Assembly: GCF_014863585.1 (NCBI RefSeq)
Contig: NZ_CP062253.1
Span: forward strand, 4,118,501-4,182,500
Length of the DNA stretch: 64,000 bases
DNA from: Pseudomonas gozinkensis
GTDB taxonomy: Bacteria; Pseudomonadota; Gammaproteobacteria; Pseudomonadales; Pseudomonadaceae
Direction of reading: 5' to 3'
Below, piece by piece: positions 63,021 to 64,000 of the stretch. Below the pieces are notes generated by a model, which saw only the letters and a program-made list of their open reading frames with translations, made no database searches and was not told the DNA's origin. A program made the position numbers and the translations under genes. The stretch's first letter is position 1, and each line of letters begins with the position of its first letter.

Positions 63021-64000
63021 TTAGTTGTGCGGCGTGGCTGGGGTGGCGTTGGCTGCGGTCAGGGTTTGCCCCTGGAAGCCGCCGCCCAGCGCTTGCATCA
63101 GTTGAATCGACAGGTCGATCTGCTCGGCATTCAGGTTCGCCAGCTGACGCTGGGCCTGCAGCAATTGCTGCTCGATGCTGAGCACGTCCAGGTAGTTGCC
63201 GATGCCGGAACCGTAACGCTGGACGACGGTGTTGTAAGAATCCTGGGCAATCTCGGTCGCATGCTGCTGGGCGCCGATCTGCCGGCCGATGTCACGCAAC
63301 TGGTTGATCGTGTCGCTGACATCGCCCAGGGCTTTCACCAGGCTTTTGTTGTATTGCGCCACGGCGAGGTCGTAATCGGCGTCGCGGGCATCGAGGTTGG
63401 CGCGCAGGCGTCCGCCATCGAAGATCGGCACCGAAATCGTCGGGGCAATGTTGAAGAAGCGACTGGCGGAACCGAACATCGCGTCCCCCAACAAGGATTC
63501 GGCACCGGCGGAAGCCGACAGGTTCAAGTTGGGATAGAAGCGGGTCTTGGCCGAGTCGATGTCCTTGCTCGCCGCCTCGACACGCCAGCGCGCGGCGACC
63601 AGATCCGGGCGACGGCCCAGCAGTTCGGCGGGCAGAACAGACGGCAGCGCGACAGCACTGGCTTGCAGGACTTTCGGTCGAGCGATTTCGTTGCCGCGAT
63701 CCGGGCCTTTGCCGAGCAACACGGCCAGGGCGATTTTCGCGCTGTTCAGGCGCTTTTCAGCGTCGATCAGGCTGGCTTCGGAGCTGGCTTCCAGACTTTG
63801 GGTCTGCTGGAACTGGTACTGGCTGTCGATCCCGGAGCTCAAGCGGCGCTGGCTAAGGTCCAGCATCTGTTTGGTGCGTTTGAGGTCTTCGTTGGCCAGG
63901 TCATAGACGATGTGCGCCTGACCCAGATCGCTGTAGGCCCGGGCCACGTCGGCGGCGAGGGTCAGTTGCGCGGCCTGACGGTCGACTTCGGCGGCGCGGG
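63021..64000 (-). CDS. Outer-membrane efflux channel, NodT family (N-terminus beyond window)
   Basis: About 326 codons of the C-terminal part are visible; the frame is open to the right edge, so the start and signal sequence lie outside. OEP repeats are evident: AYSDLGQAHIVYDLANEDLKR, LSQRRLSSGIDSQYQ, LLGRRPDLVAARWRVEAA and the second-repeat VVQRYGSGIGNYLDVLSIEQ. This is the TolC-like channel of the tripartite EmrAB-type pump and is transcribed first. Confidence 0.92.
   Translation of the reverse strand, partial: RAAEVDRQAAQLTLAADVARAYSDLGQAHIVYDLANEDLKRTKQMLDLSQRRLSSGIDSQYQFQQTQSLEASSEASLIDAEKRLNSAKIALAVLLGKGPDRGNEIARPKVLQASAVALPSVLPAELLGRRPDLVAARWRVEAASKDIDSAKTRFYPNLNLSASAGAESLLGDAMFGSASRFFNIAPTISVPIFDGGRLRANLDARDADYDLAVAQYNKSLVKALGDVSDTINQLRDIGRQIGAQQHATEIAQDSYNTVVQRYGSGIGNYLDVLSIEQQLLQAQRQLANLNAEQIDLSIQLMQALGGGFQGQTLTAANATPATPHN

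Overview
The window looks like chromosomal DNA of a Pseudomonas of the P. fluorescens group. Evidence: a 13-gene nuo operon with nuoC and nuoD fused, divergent icd and monomeric idh, a 441-residue isocitrate lyase, and many copies of the GTGGGAGCGAGC-type REP repeats common in that group. Most of the window is core genome; accessory interest lies between about 30 and 56 kb.

Layout. 1-5.8 kb: clpA (cut by the window edge), clpS, cspD, and the divergent isocitrate dehydrogenase genes icd and idh. 6-12.4 kb: nudJ-mnmA-hflD, purB, roxA, a GNAT gene and an orphan secretin-like protein. 12.9-29.8 kb: aceA, then nuoA-nuoN encoding NADH dehydrogenase I. 29.8-30.5 kb: a GNAT gene behind a possible leader-peptide attenuator. 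30.5-41 kb: a heavy-metal island with an OprD porin, two small exported proteins sharing a motif, a czcCBA efflux operon and a divergent czcRS two-component pair. 41.4-44.6 kb: a compact, translationally coupled operon with a 42-residue acidic peptide, a stand-alone YcaO enzyme, a methyltransferase and an alpha/beta hydrolase. I read it as an undescribed RiPP pathway, possibly with an N-terminal core and C-terminal follower as in bottromycin. 45-45.6 kb: a Phd/PIN toxin-antitoxin pair. 45.7-53.8 kb: a glycerol-type ABC importer operon, divergent from a sigma-54 activator with a matching promoter and repeat array. 53.8-64 kb: an MFS gene, cysS-glnS, ppiB-lpxH, and an EmrAB/NodT-type drug efflux operon running off the right edge.

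How the parts work together. Icd, Idh and AceA share the isocitrate branch point, and nuo reoxidises NADH. In the metal island, a 16-bp motif recurs upstream of the porin, the small exported proteins and czcC, with a weaker version before czcR. A MerR/CadR-type operator also lies before czcR. Together these suggest a cascade: a metal-sensing MerR protein turns on CzcRS, which controls efflux, porin and small periplasmic proteins. Seven REP/REPIN elements and one longer nested-palindrome element lie between genes. No rRNA, tRNA, CRISPR array or transposase was recognised.
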